Source: Sphingobacterium sp. BN32 (lineage in GTDB: Bacteria > Bacteroidota > Bacteroidia > Sphingobacteriales > Sphingobacteriaceae). From it: a DNA stretch of 64,000 bases. The notes beneath the pieces are model-generated. The model did not search any database. It was given only the letters and a program-made list of their open reading frames with translations, and was not told where the DNA came from. The DNA lies in contig NZ_CP129963.1 of the NCBI RefSeq assembly GCF_030503615.1, positions 558,001-622,000 on the forward strand, given 5' to 3'. Each line of letters starts with the position of its first letter. Position 1 is the stretch's first letter. The translations under genes were made by a program, and so were the position numbers. Shown here one piece after another: positions 15,997 to 25,705 of this stretch.

Positions 15997-17322
15997 ATGG
16001 CGACCATCAATAAGTTAAAAAGCTTTATCAAAGAGAAGCAACTGCTGTCTACGGCAGACAAGGTTTTGTTGGCCGTGAGCGGGGGTAAGGACTCGATGTT
16101 GATGGCTTGCTTATTTCACGATTTAGGCTATCAGTGCATTGTTGCACATTGTAATTTCCAGTTGCGTGCGGAGGAATCTGATCTGGATGAGGCACTTGTT
16201 CGACAGTATGCTGAAGAACTTGGTTACCCTTTCTTCGTAAAGCGTTTCGATACTGAGAAATATGCTAAAAAGCATAAGGAATCAATTCAAATGGCCGCCA
16301 GGACGTTACGCTACGCCTGGTTTGAGGAACTGAAGCTTGCAGAGGGCTGTACAGTCATCTGCATAGCCCAGCATCTGAATGACCATATAGAAACAGCCTT
16401 ATTGAATTTGACGCGTTCTACAGGCTTGCAAGGTTTACTTGGTATATCGCCTCGGCGCGAGGATATCGTTCGACCATTGCTCTGCTTAACGGCAGAGGAG
16501 GTGGAGAAAACGGTAGCTGAGTATAATGTTCCGTATCGGGACGATCAGTCAAACTTTTCGACTAAATATGCAAGGAACAAAGTTCGCTTGGAGATTATCC
16601 CGAAGTTTGAGGAAATCCAGCCCGAATTTAAAGCTATCATGATTCAGAATATCAAGCATTTTGAGGATAGTTACAGCTTTATTAAAAAGCAGGTCAATGC
16701 TATTCGTGAGCAGGTTTTTCAGAAAGAAGAAAATCGCATTCTCATAAACAAGGCGGCATTGGCACCTCATATTAGCGACAGCTATCTTTTGTTTGAACTT
16801 TTTAAGCCTTATGATTTCAACAGAGAGATTCTGATTGATTTGCAAGATTGCTTGGATAGAGAGATGGGGCAAGTATTTCAATCCAGTAGCCACGAGCTGC
16901 TATTGGATCGCGATAAGCTCATTCTCCGGCCAAGAGCAAGCGTTGGAAAGCTAGAAATCAAAATTGAACAGGGAACTAAGGTTGTCGATCTTGGAAATGC
17001 GGAATTGGCCTTGCAACCGGGGAGTATTGATTACCGCAATAAGGAAAAACATCAGGTCGACGTGGATGCCGAGCTTTTAATTTACCCTTTAGTGATCAGG
17101 AATTGGCGCGAAGGTGATGTCTTTGTTCCATTTGGCATGATCGGACGAAAAAAGCTGAGTGATTTCTTTATTCAGCAAAAAATAAATCGCTTCGAAAAAG
17201 AGCGTGTAGCGATATTGCTGAATGGAAATGGAGAGATCGTTTGGATTATCAACCATCGTCTAGATAATCGCTACAAAGTGACTGAAAATACAAAGAAAGT
17301 ACTTACTTTAGTGTACAAATAG
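15997..17322 (+). CDS. tilS: tRNA(Ile)-lysidine synthetase
   Basis: TilS (441 residues) joins lysine to C34 of the CAU-anticodon isoleucine tRNA using ATP, so that the tRNA reads AUA. The N-terminal PP-loop domain has SGGKDS at residues 28-33 and further family blocks HCNFQLRAEESDLDE and AQHLNDHIETALLNLTR. A C-terminal TilS-specific domain contains NWREGDVFVPFGMIGRKKLSDFFI. Length is typical. The following membrane-protein gene starts 6 bases after its stop, so they are co-transcribed. Confidence 0.96.
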   Translation: MATINKLKSFIKEKQLLSTADKVLLAVSGGKDSMLMACLFHDLGYQCIVAHCNFQLRAEESDLDEALVRQYAEELGYPFFVKRFDTEKYAKKHKESIQMAARTLRYAWFEELKLAEGCTVICIAQHLNDHIETALLNLTRSTGLQGLLGISPRREDIVRPLLCLTAEEVEKTVAEYNVPYRDDQSNFSTKYARNKVRLEIIPKFEEIQPEFKAIMIQNIKHFEDSYSFIKKQVNAIREQVFQKEENRILINKAALAPHISDSYLLFELFKPYDFNREILIDLQDCLDREMGQVFQSSSHELLLDRDKLILRPRASVGKLEIKIEQGTKVVDLGNAELALQPGSIDYRNKEKHQVDVDAELLIYPLVIRNWREGDVFVPFGMIGRKKLSDFFIQQKINRFEKERVAILLNGNGEIVWIINHRLDNRYKVTENTKKVLTLVYK

Positions 17323-17327
17323 GAAGT

Positions 17328-17813
17328 ATGGAGGAACAATTACTTTTTAAAGAGAAGCAATATTTAGGCAGAGATATGACATGGATCAGTGTTCGTTTGA
17401 TCCTCGCCTTGTTCTGCTTCATTGCCTATTATATCAATTTAGAGCATATGCTCTCACGACAGTTATTCTTTATTGTCGGTGGAGGCATCTTAATTGTGTC
17501 CATTATTATGCTTTACATGATCAGTTATAGAACCAAGGTTTTTCCAACGCATGTATTGCTGAGTGGCTTATGGACAACGTCTGTGGTTAAAATTGATTTG
17601 AGCTCAATCGTCAAAGTGGAAAAGAGACGCTATTCCAGCTTCATCTTCAACAATCCTGTATACAACTTACATAAGAATGGTAAAATCCGTTTTTATTCCG
17701 GGGGCAAGGATGCTATCTGGTTAACTGATCGTGATGGGCTGATATATGTGATTGGTTCACAGCATCCCCAAGAGCTATTGAACGCGATTGAAGTGGCTAG
17801 AGGCAAATCCTAA
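17328..17813 (+). CDS. Membrane protein with two helices, unknown function
   Basis: A 161-residue protein with two adjacent membrane helices (about 18-36 and 44-65). A cytosolic C-terminal half of short strands follows (KVFPTHVLLSGLW, VVKIDLSSIVKVEKRRY, DGLIYVIGSQHPQELL). The layout resembles proteins with a bacterial PH-like domain after two helices, as inference. It overlaps nothing but follows tilS by 6 bases. No catalytic motif is visible. Confidence 0.75.
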   Translation: MEEQLLFKEKQYLGRDMTWISVRLILALFCFIAYYINLEHMLSRQLFFIVGGGILIVSIIMLYMISYRTKVFPTHVLLSGLWTTSVVKIDLSSIVKVEKRRYSSFIFNNPVYNLHKNGKIRFYSGGKDAIWLTDRDGLIYVIGSQHPQELLNAIEVARGKS

Positions 17814-17847
17814 AATTTTGTTAACTGATATTTGCCTGACAATAGAA

Positions 17848-17879
17848 TTTAGTTTGAAACCAATATTTTTTTAAATTTG
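17848..17879 (+). promoter_or_regulatory. Candidate promoter for the DUF4834 gene
   Basis: TAAATTTG at 17872-17879 fits the TAnnTTTG element. TTTA at 17848-17851, 20 bases upstream, is a possible -33 element. The start codon follows 16 bases later. Confidence 0.4.
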
Positions 17880-17895
17880 GTAAAAAGCATTAAAA

Positions 17896-18195
17896 ATGAC
17901 ATTTATCTATTTCCTTATATCCATTATTTTATTTTATTACCTTTTTAAGTTTGGTATGCGTTTGCTGATGCCGTTCTTTATGCGTAAGCTGACAGAGCGT
18001 TTGATGAATAAACAGCAACAGTATGCTAATGAAGGCCCATTTCAACAGTCGTACGGGGATGCATTTAGAGAATACAATCAACGTGAGACACGTAATGATG
18101 GAAAAGTAAAAGTTGAGTTTACTCCTCCAAAGCAAGCTCCCAAAAAGGGTACTGCTACTGCGGGTGAGTTCATTGATTTTGAAGAGGTAAAATAA
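17896..18195 (+). CDS. DUF4834 family protein
   Basis: A 99-residue protein with one N-terminal membrane helix (TFIYFLISIILFYYLFKF) then a basic, amphipathic stretch (FMRKLTERLMNKQQQ) and a disordered tail ending AGEFIDFEEVK. This build matches DUF4834, a family I know only from Bacteroidota and without assigned function. Its position directly ahead of recF may be conserved, but that is not verified here. Confidence 0.75.
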   Translation: MTFIYFLISIILFYYLFKFGMRLLMPFFMRKLTERLMNKQQQYANEGPFQQSYGDAFREYNQRETRNDGKVKVEFTPPKQAPKKGTATAGEFIDFEEVK

Positions 18196-18216
18196 GATAG
18201 AGCAACATAAAAAGCC

Positions 18217-18224
18217 TATCTTTG
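18217..18224 (+). promoter_or_regulatory. -7 element immediately before recF
   Basis: TATCTTTG fits TAnnTTTG and ends 7 bases before the recF ATG, again implying a very short or absent leader. No good -33 partner is seen. Confidence 0.4.
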
Positions 18225-18231
18225 TGTTGCT

Positions 18232-19341
18232 ATGTGGCTTAAACACCTTTCGGTACTAAATTTTAAAAACTATACGGAATCTACCTTAGATTTTCTTCCT
18301 GATACGAATGCCTTTACAGGACAGAACGGAGCGGGGAAGACGAATCTTCTAGATGCTATACACTATCTTTCGCTCTGTAAATCCTATTTCAATCCTATTG
18401 ATTCTCAACATATTAAAAAGGGTGAAGATTGGTTTATGGTGCAGGGTGAGTTCGATAGAGAGCTGATGGCCGATCAGGTTTCTTGTAGCCTAAAGCGGAA
18501 CCAAAAGAAACAGTTCAAAAAGAATAAAAAAGAATATGGTCGCTTGGCAGATCATATCGGACAATTCCCATTGGTGATGATATCACCCAATGATTCGTTT
18601 ATTATCATGGATGGCAGCGAAGAGCGCCGCAAGTTTATCGATAATGTCATCTCCCAAACAGATAACCATTATTTGGACTATCTAATCAACTACAATAGAA
18701 TCTTGTTACAGCGAAATACCGTGTTGAAGAACATCAGGGAAACAGGTGTTTTTGACGTGGGTCTGTTGGAGGTTCTCAATCTGCAATTGGTGGAAAGTGG
18801 CGAGCGGATATTTGCAAGACGACGAGAGTTTATGGAAGCTTTCCTTCCCGAGTTCCAGCGGTATTATCAATTTCTATCCGAAGATGCCGAACAAGTCAAC
18901 CTCGTCTATGAGTCCCAGTTGCTGAGCAATGATTTTCTCCATCTTCTAAATACCCAACTGGACAAAGATCGTGCACTGGAGCGCACTACTGTGGGTATCC
19001 ACAAAGATGATTTGCTATTCAGTATACATGAAGGCATGCCATTGAAGAAGTTTGGTTCTCAGGGGCAGCAGAAGTCCTTCTTAATTGCACTGAAGCTTGC
19101 CCAGTATTCTTTCTTAAAGAATAAAAAGCATTTTAAACCACTATTATTATTGGATGATATCTTCGATAAATTGGATGATCATCGCACGAAGAAGCTGATG
19201 CAATTGGTATCAGAGGATGAGTTCGGACAGATTTTTCTCACGGATACGGATTCCTCAAGAATCGAGCGTATTTTTAAAGAAATTGAAAAACCTATTCGTA
19301 TCTTTGAAGTAGAAGGAGGACAGGTTCATGGCGAAATATAG
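18232..19341 (+). CDS. recF: DNA replication and repair protein RecF
   Basis: RecF (369 residues) is an SMC-like ATPase that works with RecO and RecR to load RecA at gapped DNA. The Walker A motif GQNGAGKTN is at 30-38, the ABC-type signature region FGSQGQQKSF near 280, and the Walker B stretch LLLLDDIFDKLD near 305. The start MWLKHLSVLNFKNY is canonical. The downstream DUF721 gene begins inside its last 14 bases, so they are translationally coupled. Confidence 0.97.
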   Translation: MWLKHLSVLNFKNYTESTLDFLPDTNAFTGQNGAGKTNLLDAIHYLSLCKSYFNPIDSQHIKKGEDWFMVQGEFDRELMADQVSCSLKRNQKKQFKKNKKEYGRLADHIGQFPLVMISPNDSFIIMDGSEERRKFIDNVISQTDNHYLDYLINYNRILLQRNTVLKNIRETGVFDVGLLEVLNLQLVESGERIFARRREFMEAFLPEFQRYYQFLSEDAEQVNLVYESQLLSNDFLHLLNTQLDKDRALERTTVGIHKDDLLFSIHEGMPLKKFGSQGQQKSFLIALKLAQYSFLKNKKHFKPLLLLDDIFDKLDDHRTKKLMQLVSEDEFGQIFLTDTDSSRIERIFKEIEKPIRIFEVEGGQVHGEI

Positions 19342-19642
19342 CGACGATGCATTTAGACGAAGTGACGATATCACGATTAAACAAGCCGTAGATAAGTTAC
19401 TTGATGTATATCGTCTGCGCCGTAAATTCGACGAAACTTCTATTATTTCAGCCTGGCCCGAGTTAATAGGCTCAGCAATCGCCAACCGAACCCAACAGAT
19501 TTATATTCGCGATAGAAAGTTGTTTGTCAAAGTGGAGTCTGCAGTTATCAAGAATGAGCTAGCCATTATGCGTCGTCAGATTATAGGGCGTGTTAATGAA
19601 TATGTTGGTCAGGTCGTGATCGAAGAATTCGTTATCCTTTAG
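19328..19642 (+). CDS. DUF721 protein, DciA-like
   Basis: A 104-residue DUF721 protein: SDDITIKQAVDKLLDVYRLRRKFDE, then SAWPELIGSAIANRTQ, and a K-L-F-V-K-V-E-S-A...E-L segment. The W-P-x-L-x-G...I-x-x-R-T-x-x-I block is the family core. DUF721 includes DciA, the helicase operator used by most bacteria that lack DnaC; the activity here is inferred from family. Its overlap with recF by 14 bases fits a replication and repair role. Length is short for DciA but common for DUF721 in this phylum. Confidence 0.85.
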   Translation: MAKYSDDAFRRSDDITIKQAVDKLLDVYRLRRKFDETSIISAWPELIGSAIANRTQQIYIRDRKLFVKVESAVIKNELAIMRRQIIGRVNEYVGQVVIEEFVIL

Positions 19643-19669
19643 TTCTTTTTACACTGTTTTTCGCTAGCT

Positions 19670-20581
19670 ATGAAGTACTATACATCAGCATTGATGGGGT
19701 TTATTATTTGGGGCACCTTTGCCTTGGTATTAAAGCCACTCAGCGCGTTCGGAGCACTTGATATCCTTATTCATCGTGTTATTTTTGCGGCAATCTCTAT
19801 TGTCATTGCTTGTTTCCTATTCAGGAGAAAACAAACCCTAGCCAGTCTTCAGTATATAAAAACTCTCGATAGAAGAGGGAAATCGAAATTGCTTATCAAC
19901 GTTGTATTTTCAGCCATTTTTCTTGCATTCAATTGGTTTTCATTTATCTATGTGATGAATGCAATCAGCGTCAATGCGACGTCGCTGGCATATTTAATCT
20001 GTCCCATATTGACCACAATTCTGGCCAGCATGTTTCTGAACGAAAGGTTGAATAACGGGCAATGGTTAGCTGTTGTATTAGCGGCTATCAGCTGTATTAT
20101 ACTAGCATATGGGCATTTCATGGATCTGTTTTACAGTATGATCATCGCATTATCCTATGCGATTTATCTCATCTTGCAAAAGAATAGCTTCCAAATTGAT
20201 AAGTTCTTTTCCTTAACTATTCACATTGTCGTGAGTATGTTCCTTCTCCTGCCTTTATTGAGTGTTGTGGATACAACGACAGTCAAAACAAATGAGTTTT
20301 ATTGGCTTGTGCTGATTATAGCGGTTGGTTATACCATTATCCCTTTGTTCATGAATATCTTTGCATTGAAAGGCTTAGATTCTTCTGTTGTTGGGATTCT
20401 AATGTATCTAAACCCGATTATTAGTTTCTTTTTAGCCGTTTTTTATTATCATGAACCGATTAATACACAGCAGATTATTGCATTCTCCATGATCATGTTG
20501 GCTATATTAGTATTCAATATCGCTTATATTTACGAGCGGAAGCGGAAATTAGCTGTACAAGCCATAAAACATGAACTTTAA
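19670..20581 (+). CDS. EamA-family (RarD-like) transporter
   Basis: A 303-residue inner-membrane protein with ten predicted helices and two EamA repeats. FIIWGTFALVLKPLS at the N-terminus and NWFSFIYVMNAISVNATSLAYLICP in the first repeat resemble RarD, which in E. coli is named for chloramphenicol resistance. Substrate is unknown. It starts 27 bases after the DciA-like gene, and its stop overlaps the Crp-type gene by 11 bases, so the two form a pair. Confidence 0.85.
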   Translation: MKYYTSALMGFIIWGTFALVLKPLSAFGALDILIHRVIFAAISIVIACFLFRRKQTLASLQYIKTLDRRGKSKLLINVVFSAIFLAFNWFSFIYVMNAISVNATSLAYLICPILTTILASMFLNERLNNGQWLAVVLAAISCIILAYGHFMDLFYSMIIALSYAIYLILQKNSFQIDKFFSLTIHIVVSMFLLLPLLSVVDTTTVKTNEFYWLVLIIAVGYTIIPLFMNIFALKGLDSSVVGILMYLNPIISFFLAVFYYHEPINTQQIIAFSMIMLAILVFNIAYIYERKRKLAVQAIKHEL

Positions 20582-21146
20582 AGAATCGTTGTTTCAAATG
20601 TTCGAAGTGTCGGATGCACAGGCCGACTTAATCTTATCTAAGTTCAAGGAGGAACACTTGAACAAGAATGATCTATTCTTATCGGAAGGTAAGCACTGTC
20701 AGAAGTTAAGCTTTATAAGCTCAGGCTATTGCCGAGTGTTTAAGATGACGCCAAATAAGGAGGTTACTCAATGGATCGGTGGCAACGGATATTTTATTAC
20801 AGACTTGGCGTCTTTCCTTTTTGATCAAAAGGCTATTTGGAGTATAGACGCATTAACGCCTGTTACGCTGTGGACACTCAACAAAAAGGATTACTTAACA
20901 TTAGAAAACGAAATCCCGGATTGGAACGTATTAGAGAAGCGTTTCATCGCTAAGTGCTTTATGACATTAGAGCAACGTATTTTCAATTTCATTGCACTTT
21001 CGGCAGAAGAGCGATATCTGCATTACTTTGAGCAACAAAAAGATCTATTCAATCAAGTTCCCTTACAATATATCGCTTCAGTGTTAGGTATGAGTCCTGA
21101 AACGCTATCTAGGATTCGAAATAAAAGCTTACAAACAAAACCCTAA
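20571..21146 (+). CDS. Crp/Fnr-family transcriptional regulator
   Basis: A 191-residue regulator with an N-terminal cyclic-nucleotide-binding-like beta barrel (about 25-110, EGKHCQKLSFISSGYCRVFK) and a C-terminal helix-turn-helix (VPLQYIASVLGMSPETLSRIR, split at about 163-183). It lacks the full cAMP phosphate-binding cassette, so the ligand is unknown; such small Crp-type proteins are numerous in Bacteroidota. It overlaps the transporter gene by 11 bases and may control it. Confidence 0.88.
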   Translation: MNFKESLFQMFEVSDAQADLILSKFKEEHLNKNDLFLSEGKHCQKLSFISSGYCRVFKMTPNKEVTQWIGGNGYFITDLASFLFDQKAIWSIDALTPVTLWTLNKKDYLTLENEIPDWNVLEKRFIAKCFMTLEQRIFNFIALSAEERYLHYFEQQKDLFNQVPLQYIASVLGMSPETLSRIRNKSLQTKP

Positions 21147-21967
21147 TTGAAAGAGATTAAATTCTGCACATCTGCTAACAAGACTTCTAAACGTCCAATA
21201 GTTGGGCTGCCCTCCTCATATAGGCTTCCAAATGTTTCATTAATCCGATCTTCATACTTACTCGGAGCAAATTCGAAGCGATCAATACGTTTAATCGCTT
21301 TTTTTTCGTTTAAAAAATACACTTTATTCTTTGCGAAGATCACTTGATTTAAAGCTGATACCATTCTAAAGATATGTCCGCTAAGATAATACCGATCTCC
21401 TGAGGAAATAGCTTTCTTAGCCAGCATCAATGAAAAGTCAGCTTCGAATAAGTAGAATTGAATAACCGAAGCTTGTAGCTTATCCGGATACTGCTGAGCT
21501 AATGTTTTAAGATCTCTAAAGCGATGGTCTTTGGCGTATTGTATTTTACTCGATGCTAACTCCCCACGATACATAAAACTTAGGTAAGCGTGTGGATGAC
21601 CTAAATGATAATTGTTAGAAAATATACCTGCATTTGTTTGATCGATTACATTTTCTACCCGACCTAAATCTCTAAAAATAAGATCTACCGCTTTTCCATC
21701 TATTTGCAACCAACCGCCAAAATTTACCCATTGCCCCCAATCGCCTTCTTTTCCTATTAAATGATCTCGATGTTGATCATCGAGTGATTTTGCTATACTA
21801 TTCAGCTCGTCATAGTCAAGACAATGTGGTCTGTAATATAAACCGATATCAATATCGGAGTCTTGATTAAAGCTCGCTGTTGCTCTGGAACCACCGAGCA
21901 CTATCCCCTCGATGCAGGCTAAACTTGAAAAGGCTGTAGTTACTTTTCGTAGAATTTTATCTTCCAT
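21143..21967 (-). CDS. Nucleotidyltransferase-domain protein
   Basis: A 274-residue protein with the nucleotidyltransferase (pol beta-like) motif VLGGSRATASFNQDSDIDIGL: GGSRA plus D-x-D at about 38-40. A second acidic strand follows in DGKAVDLIFRD near 92-102, giving the third carboxylate. The C-terminal half is helical and may hold a substrate-binding domain as in aminoglycoside or protein nucleotidyltransferases (the helical pattern resembles DUF4037). The substrate cannot be told. It converges with the Crp-type gene; their ends overlap by 4 bases. Confidence 0.8.
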   Translation of the reverse strand: MEDKILRKVTTAFSSLACIEGIVLGGSRATASFNQDSDIDIGLYYRPHCLDYDELNSIAKSLDDQHRDHLIGKEGDWGQWVNFGGWLQIDGKAVDLIFRDLGRVENVIDQTNAGIFSNNYHLGHPHAYLSFMYRGELASSKIQYAKDHRFRDLKTLAQQYPDKLQASVIQFYLFEADFSLMLAKKAISSGDRYYLSGHIFRMVSALNQVIFAKNKVYFLNEKKAIKRIDRFEFAPSKYEDRINETFGSLYEEGSPTIGRLEVLLADVQNLISFN

Positions 21968-22061
21968 AGAAATCCTATATTACTATCTAGCATTAATTTA
22001 CAAAAAAATCTTCTTGATAAATGTCAAGTGGCTTTGGAGATCCTGCCACTAACTTTGAGGT

Positions 22062-22505
22062 ATGAGAGAAATATTAGAAACTCAAGTGATAATCAATGCT
22101 CCGGCGGCAGCTGTATGGAAAGTGTTGAGCGATTTTGCAGCGTATCCGCAATGGAGCCCCAGCGTTCGCCAATTTGAAGGAACTCCAGTTGTAGGGAAAA
22201 GGACGAAGGTTCTTCTGCAACAACCCGGAGGCACTTCCATCAAGATGAATCCTGTTTTCTTGAAAATAGAGAAAGATAAAGAGTTGCGTTGGAAAGGTAA
22301 ATTGGGAATCAGCGGAATCTTTGATGGTGAACATTATTTTGTCCTACAAGTCATTTCCGCAGAGCAAACTAAACTAATACAAGGCGAGATATTTTCGGGT
22401 ATCCTTGTTCCATTCCTAAAGAAGATGATTCATGGAAATACATTAGCAGGCTTTGAGGCCTTCAATGCAGCTTTAAAACAACGAGTAGAGGAGCAGGGAC
22501 TATAG
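22062..22505 (+). CDS. SRPBCC (START-like) domain protein
   Basis: A 147-residue single-domain protein of the Polyketide-cyclase/SRPBCC fold. INAPAAAVWKVLSDFAAYPQWSPSVRQFEG is the usual N-terminal helix-strand start, read in parts; GEIFSGILVPFL and the last long helix complete the lipid-binding-like cavity. Such proteins bind hydrophobic ligands; the ligand is unknown. Its stop overlaps the end of the convergent Sua5/YrdC gene by 6 bases. Confidence 0.85.
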   Translation: MREILETQVIINAPAAAVWKVLSDFAAYPQWSPSVRQFEGTPVVGKRTKVLLQQPGGTSIKMNPVFLKIEKDKELRWKGKLGISGIFDGEHYFVLQVISAEQTKLIQGEIFSGILVPFLKKMIHGNTLAGFEAFNAALKQRVEEQGL

Positions 22506-23120
22506 ATATAAATCCAGGTCTCCCTTTCCTTCCCTGATGACCTCAAATTCGCCAGAAGTCACATCAACGACCGTTGAAGCTACGTTGTCACCGAATCCAC
22601 CATCGATAACTAGATCAACTTTCTCCTGATACTTCTCGTAAATCAGTTCTGGATCCGTTGAGTATTCGATGATTTCATCTTCATCGTGGATGGATGTCGT
22701 TACGATCGGATTGCCCAATGCTTTCACGATGTCCCTTACGATATTATTATCAGGGATACGAATACCCACCGTCTTTTTCTTCGAGCTCAAAAGTTTTGGA
22801 ACCTGCGAGCTGGCATTGAAAATAAAGGTAAATGGACCGGGAAGAGCTTTCTTCAATACACGGAATACTGCTGTATCAAAAGGCTTCGTGTATTGCGAAA
22901 TATCGGTTAGGTCATAACAAATGAATGAAAGGTTAGACTTATCAGGCTTCAAACCGCGGATAGCACAAACTCTTTCAATAGCTTTCTGATTCGTTATATC
23001 GCAGCCCATACCATAAACCGTATCCGTAGGATAGATAATTACTCCACCTTTGCGTAGAATTTCTACCGCCTGATCGATTGATTTGGGATTCGGGTTGTCG
23101 TTGTATATTTTTACTAGCAT
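22500..23120 (-). CDS. Threonylcarbamoyl-AMP synthase (Sua5/YciO/YrdC)
   Basis: A 206-residue YrdC-domain protein that makes threonylcarbamoyl-AMP, the first step of t6A37 tRNA modification, or a YciO paralogue. It has YPTDTVYGMGCDITN near the N-terminus, IRGLKPDKSNLSFIC, LPGPFTFIFNAS and VGIRIPDN, all part of the KxR...TxY core. The frame extends 39 bases upstream, but MLVKIYNDNPNPKS at 23120 is a normal start. The KPDKSNLSF form (rather than R-P-x-x-K-P-L) is closer to YciO than to canonical TsaC. It may be the last gene of the minus-strand block after asnS, separated by a terminator. Confidence 0.85.
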   Translation of the reverse strand: MLVKIYNDNPNPKSIDQAVEILRKGGVIIYPTDTVYGMGCDITNQKAIERVCAIRGLKPDKSNLSFICYDLTDISQYTKPFDTAVFRVLKKALPGPFTFIFNASSQVPKLLSSKKKTVGIRIPDNNIVRDIVKALGNPIVTTSIHDEDEIIEYSTDPELIYEKYQEKVDLVIDGGFGDNVASTVVDVTSGEFEVIREGKGDLDLYL

Positions 23121-23157
23121 AGCCTTGTCTAATCGTAATGTATTTCTTAGGATAAAC

Positions 23158-23191
23158 AAAAACCGTCAAAATTAGTTTTTTGACGGTTTTT
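23158..23191 (-). terminator. Terminator downstream of asnS
   Basis: A 14-bp stem (AAAAACCGTCAAAA/TTTTGACGGTTTTT) with a 6-base loop lies 20 bases after the asnS stop. Read on the minus strand the stem ends in TTTTT. Confidence 0.85.
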
Positions 23192-23211
23192 GTGTTTATA
23201 TACCATGCGGC

Positions 23212-24657
23212 TTAAAACTCCGCATTATTAGGTGTTCTTGGGAAAGGAATTACGTCACGTATGTTCGTCATTCCCGTTGTAAATAGTACTAAGCGTTCAA
23301 AGCCTACTCCAAAACCAGAGTGTGGTACTGAACCAAAGCGACGTGTATCTAAGAACCATTCCATTTCTTCTGTTGGAATACCAACTTCGCCCATTCTGGT
23401 GATCAGTTTTTCCAGGTTTTCCTCACGCTGTGATCCACCTACCATCTCTCCGATTCCTGGGAACAAGATATCCATCGCGCGAACGGTATTTCTACCTTCC
23501 GCATCTACTGGATTCTGTTTCATATAGAAAGACTTAATTTCTCTAGGATAATCCGTAAGAATTACCGGCTTCTTAAAGTGTTTCTCCACCAAATAACGCT
23601 CATGCTCAGACTGTAAGTCTGCTCCCCATCCTTCAATTAAGTATTTAAATTGTTTCTTTTGGTTAGGCTTGCTCTTTTGCAAGATCTCTACCGCTTCTGT
23701 ATAAGTTACACGTTCGAAATCATTGTCGATGACAAAGTTTAACTTCTCGACTAAGTTTAACTCAGAACGCTCTGCTTGAGGTTTTGATTTCTCTTCTTCC
23801 AATAAACGGTTCTTCAAGAATTCAATCTCCTCAGGACAAGTGTCAAGGGCATAACGGATTACATATTTCAATAAGTCTTCCGCTAAATCCATATTATCTT
23901 CCAACTCGTAGAATGCCATCTCCGGCTCAATCATCCAGAACTCCGCTAGGTGGCGCGTCGTATTCGAATTCTCAGCACGGAACGTAGGACCGAAGGTGTA
24001 GATATTACCGAAGGCCATAGCCGCCAATTCTCCCTCTAACTGGCCAGATACGGTTAAGTTCGTTGCTTTTCCAAAGAAATCTTCTTTAAAATCTATTGCA
24101 CCAGATTCTGTGCGCGGAGGATTGTTTAAGTCTAGCGTAGTCACTTGGAACATTTCACCAGCACCTTCTGCATCCGAACCTGTAATAATAGGCGTATGCA
24201 TATAAACGAAATCTCTTTCGTTGAAGAATTTGTGCACAGCGAATGCTAAGGCATTACGAACTTTAAAAACCGCATTGAATGTTCCTGTGCGGAAGCGCAA
24301 GTGCGCAATCTCACGTAAGAATTCCAGGCTGTGTTTTTTAGGTTGCAAAGGATATTTCTCTGGATCAGAATCGCCAATAATAGAAACTTCCGTAGCCTTT
24401 ACCTCTACGCGCTGTCCTTTTCCTTGCGACTCCACTAAAATCCCTTTCACACGTACCGCTGCACCTGTAGTAATACGTTTTAAAATCTCATCTGCTGTAT
24501 TTTCAAAGTCAACAACAGCTTGTATATTATTGATGGTCGAACCATCGTTGATAGCAATAAATTGATTGTTACGGAAAGTACGAACCCAACCTTTTACGAT
24601 TACTTCTTTTCCGAATTCCTCCGATTTTAATAAGTCTTTAATTCTAGTATGTTCCAT
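23212..24657 (-). CDS. asnS: Asparaginyl-tRNA synthetase
   Basis: AsnS (481 residues) charges tRNA(Asn). The N-terminal OB-fold anticodon domain ([20 protein letters not shown], about 18-37) precedes the class II core. Motif 2 is [17 protein letters not shown], with the AsnRS-type long insertion, and motif 3 is [12 protein letters not shown] near the end. Direct asparagine charging means the Asp-tRNA(Asn) amidotransferase route is not required. It lies 70 bases after hemB on the same strand. Confidence 0.97.
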   Translation of the reverse strand: MEHTRIKDLLKSEEFGKEVIVKGWVRTFRNNQFIAINDGSTINNIQAVVDFENTADEILKRITTGAAVRVKGILVESQGKGQRVEVKATEVSIIGDSDPEKYPLQPKKHSLEFLREIAHLRFRTGTFNAVFKVRNALAFAVHKFFNERDFVYMHTPIITGSDAEGAGEMFQVTTLDLNNPPRTESGAIDFKEDFFGKATNLTVSGQLEGELAAMAFGNIYTFGPTFRAENSNTTRHLAEFWMIEPEMAFYELEDNMDLAEDLLKYVIRYALDTCPEEIEFLKNRLLEEEKSKPQAERSELNLVEKLNFVIDNDFERVTYTEAVEILQKSKPNQKKQFKYLIEGWGADLQSEHERYLVEKHFKKPVILTDYPREIKSFYMKQNPVDAEGRNTVRAMDILFPGIGEMVGGSQREENLEKLITRMGEVGIPTEEMEWFLDTRRFGSVPHSGFGVGFERLVLFTTGMTNIRDVIPFPRTPNNAEF

Positions 24658-24727
24658 TGTATTGAAAAGAATGATAGTAGGCTAATTTGTAAGCCCTACA
24701 AAAATAGCCATTTAATTGATTTATCAG

Positions 24728-25699
24728 CTATTTCACCCAGCCTTTTTCGATCACTTCCTTCGCATGATAGGTTAGGATCGACGTTGCTCCGGCGCGCTTA
24801 AAGCTCAATAGCGTTTCTAAAATAACCTGCTCACTTAGCCAGCCATTAGCGATAGCAGCCTTTAGCATGGCATATTCACCAGAAACGTTATATGCAGCAA
24901 TTGGCAAATCAAAGTTATCGTGAAGTAGTTTGATGACATCCAAATAGGGAAGACCAGGTTTAACCATTAAGAAGTCTGCACCCTCTTCCATATCCAATTG
25001 CGCCTCAATGAGTGCCTCGCGGCTATTTGCCGGATTCATTTGATAAGTTTTCTTATCGCCTTTTTTCGGAGCTGACCCTAAGGCATCGCGGAATGGACCA
25101 TAATATGCCGACGCATATTTCGCAGTGTAAGACATTAGCGATACATTCGTGAAACCATTCGTATCTAACACATCGCGTAAATAGCCAATACGGCCATCCA
25201 TCATGTCTGAAGGGGCGATAATATCAGCACCCGACTCTGCATGTGCCAGTGCCATCTTTCCTAATACCTCTAAGGTTTCATCATTTAAGATTTCACCATT
25301 CTCCACGATTCCGTCGTGCCCATCGGAGCTGTATGGATCCATCGCCACGTCAGTAACGACACAAGCCTCCGGAAAGCGCTGTTTTACAGCCTCAATAGCG
25401 CGTAAATATAATGTTCCCTTGCGGTAACTCTCCGTTGCGTATTTGTCTTTTAAAGACTCTTCAACGGCAGGGAATAGGTCGAATGCCTTCAACCCGATAT
25501 TCATACAGCTTTCAACCTCACGCAGAAGGTTGTCGACAGAATAACGGTAAATACCAGGCATGGAGGATACTTCAACCTTTTGGTTTTCTCCATCTACAAT
25601 AAACAAGGGGAAAATCAAGTTGGCAGCAAACAAATGATTCTCTTGGATCATATCTCTTACAACTGCTGATTTTCTGTTTCTTCTAGGACGGTGTATCAT
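24728..25699 (-). CDS. hemB: Porphobilinogen synthase (5-aminolevulinate dehydratase)
   Basis: HemB (323 residues) joins two 5-aminolevulinate molecules to form porphobilinogen. The Schiff-base lysine segment is DFLMVKPGLPYLD and the second lysine is in MSYTAKYASAYYGPF. Where zinc enzymes have a cysteine triad, this protein reads DVAMDPYSSDGHDG, the aspartate-rich form, so it should use magnesium rather than zinc; this follows from family knowledge. It is 47 bases after hemCD. Confidence 0.96.
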   Translation of the reverse strand: MIHRPRRNRKSAVVRDMIQENHLFAANLIFPLFIVDGENQKVEVSSMPGIYRYSVDNLLREVESCMNIGLKAFDLFPAVEESLKDKYATESYRKGTLYLRAIEAVKQRFPEACVVTDVAMDPYSSDGHDGIVENGEILNDETLEVLGKMALAHAESGADIIAPSDMMDGRIGYLRDVLDTNGFTNVSLMSYTAKYASAYYGPFRDALGSAPKKGDKKTYQMNPANSREALIEAQLDMEEGADFLMVKPGLPYLDVIKLLHDNFDLPIAAYNVSGEYAMLKAAIANGWLSEQVILETLLSFKRAGATSILTYHAKEVIEKGWVK

Positions 25700-25705
25700 G
25701 ATAAT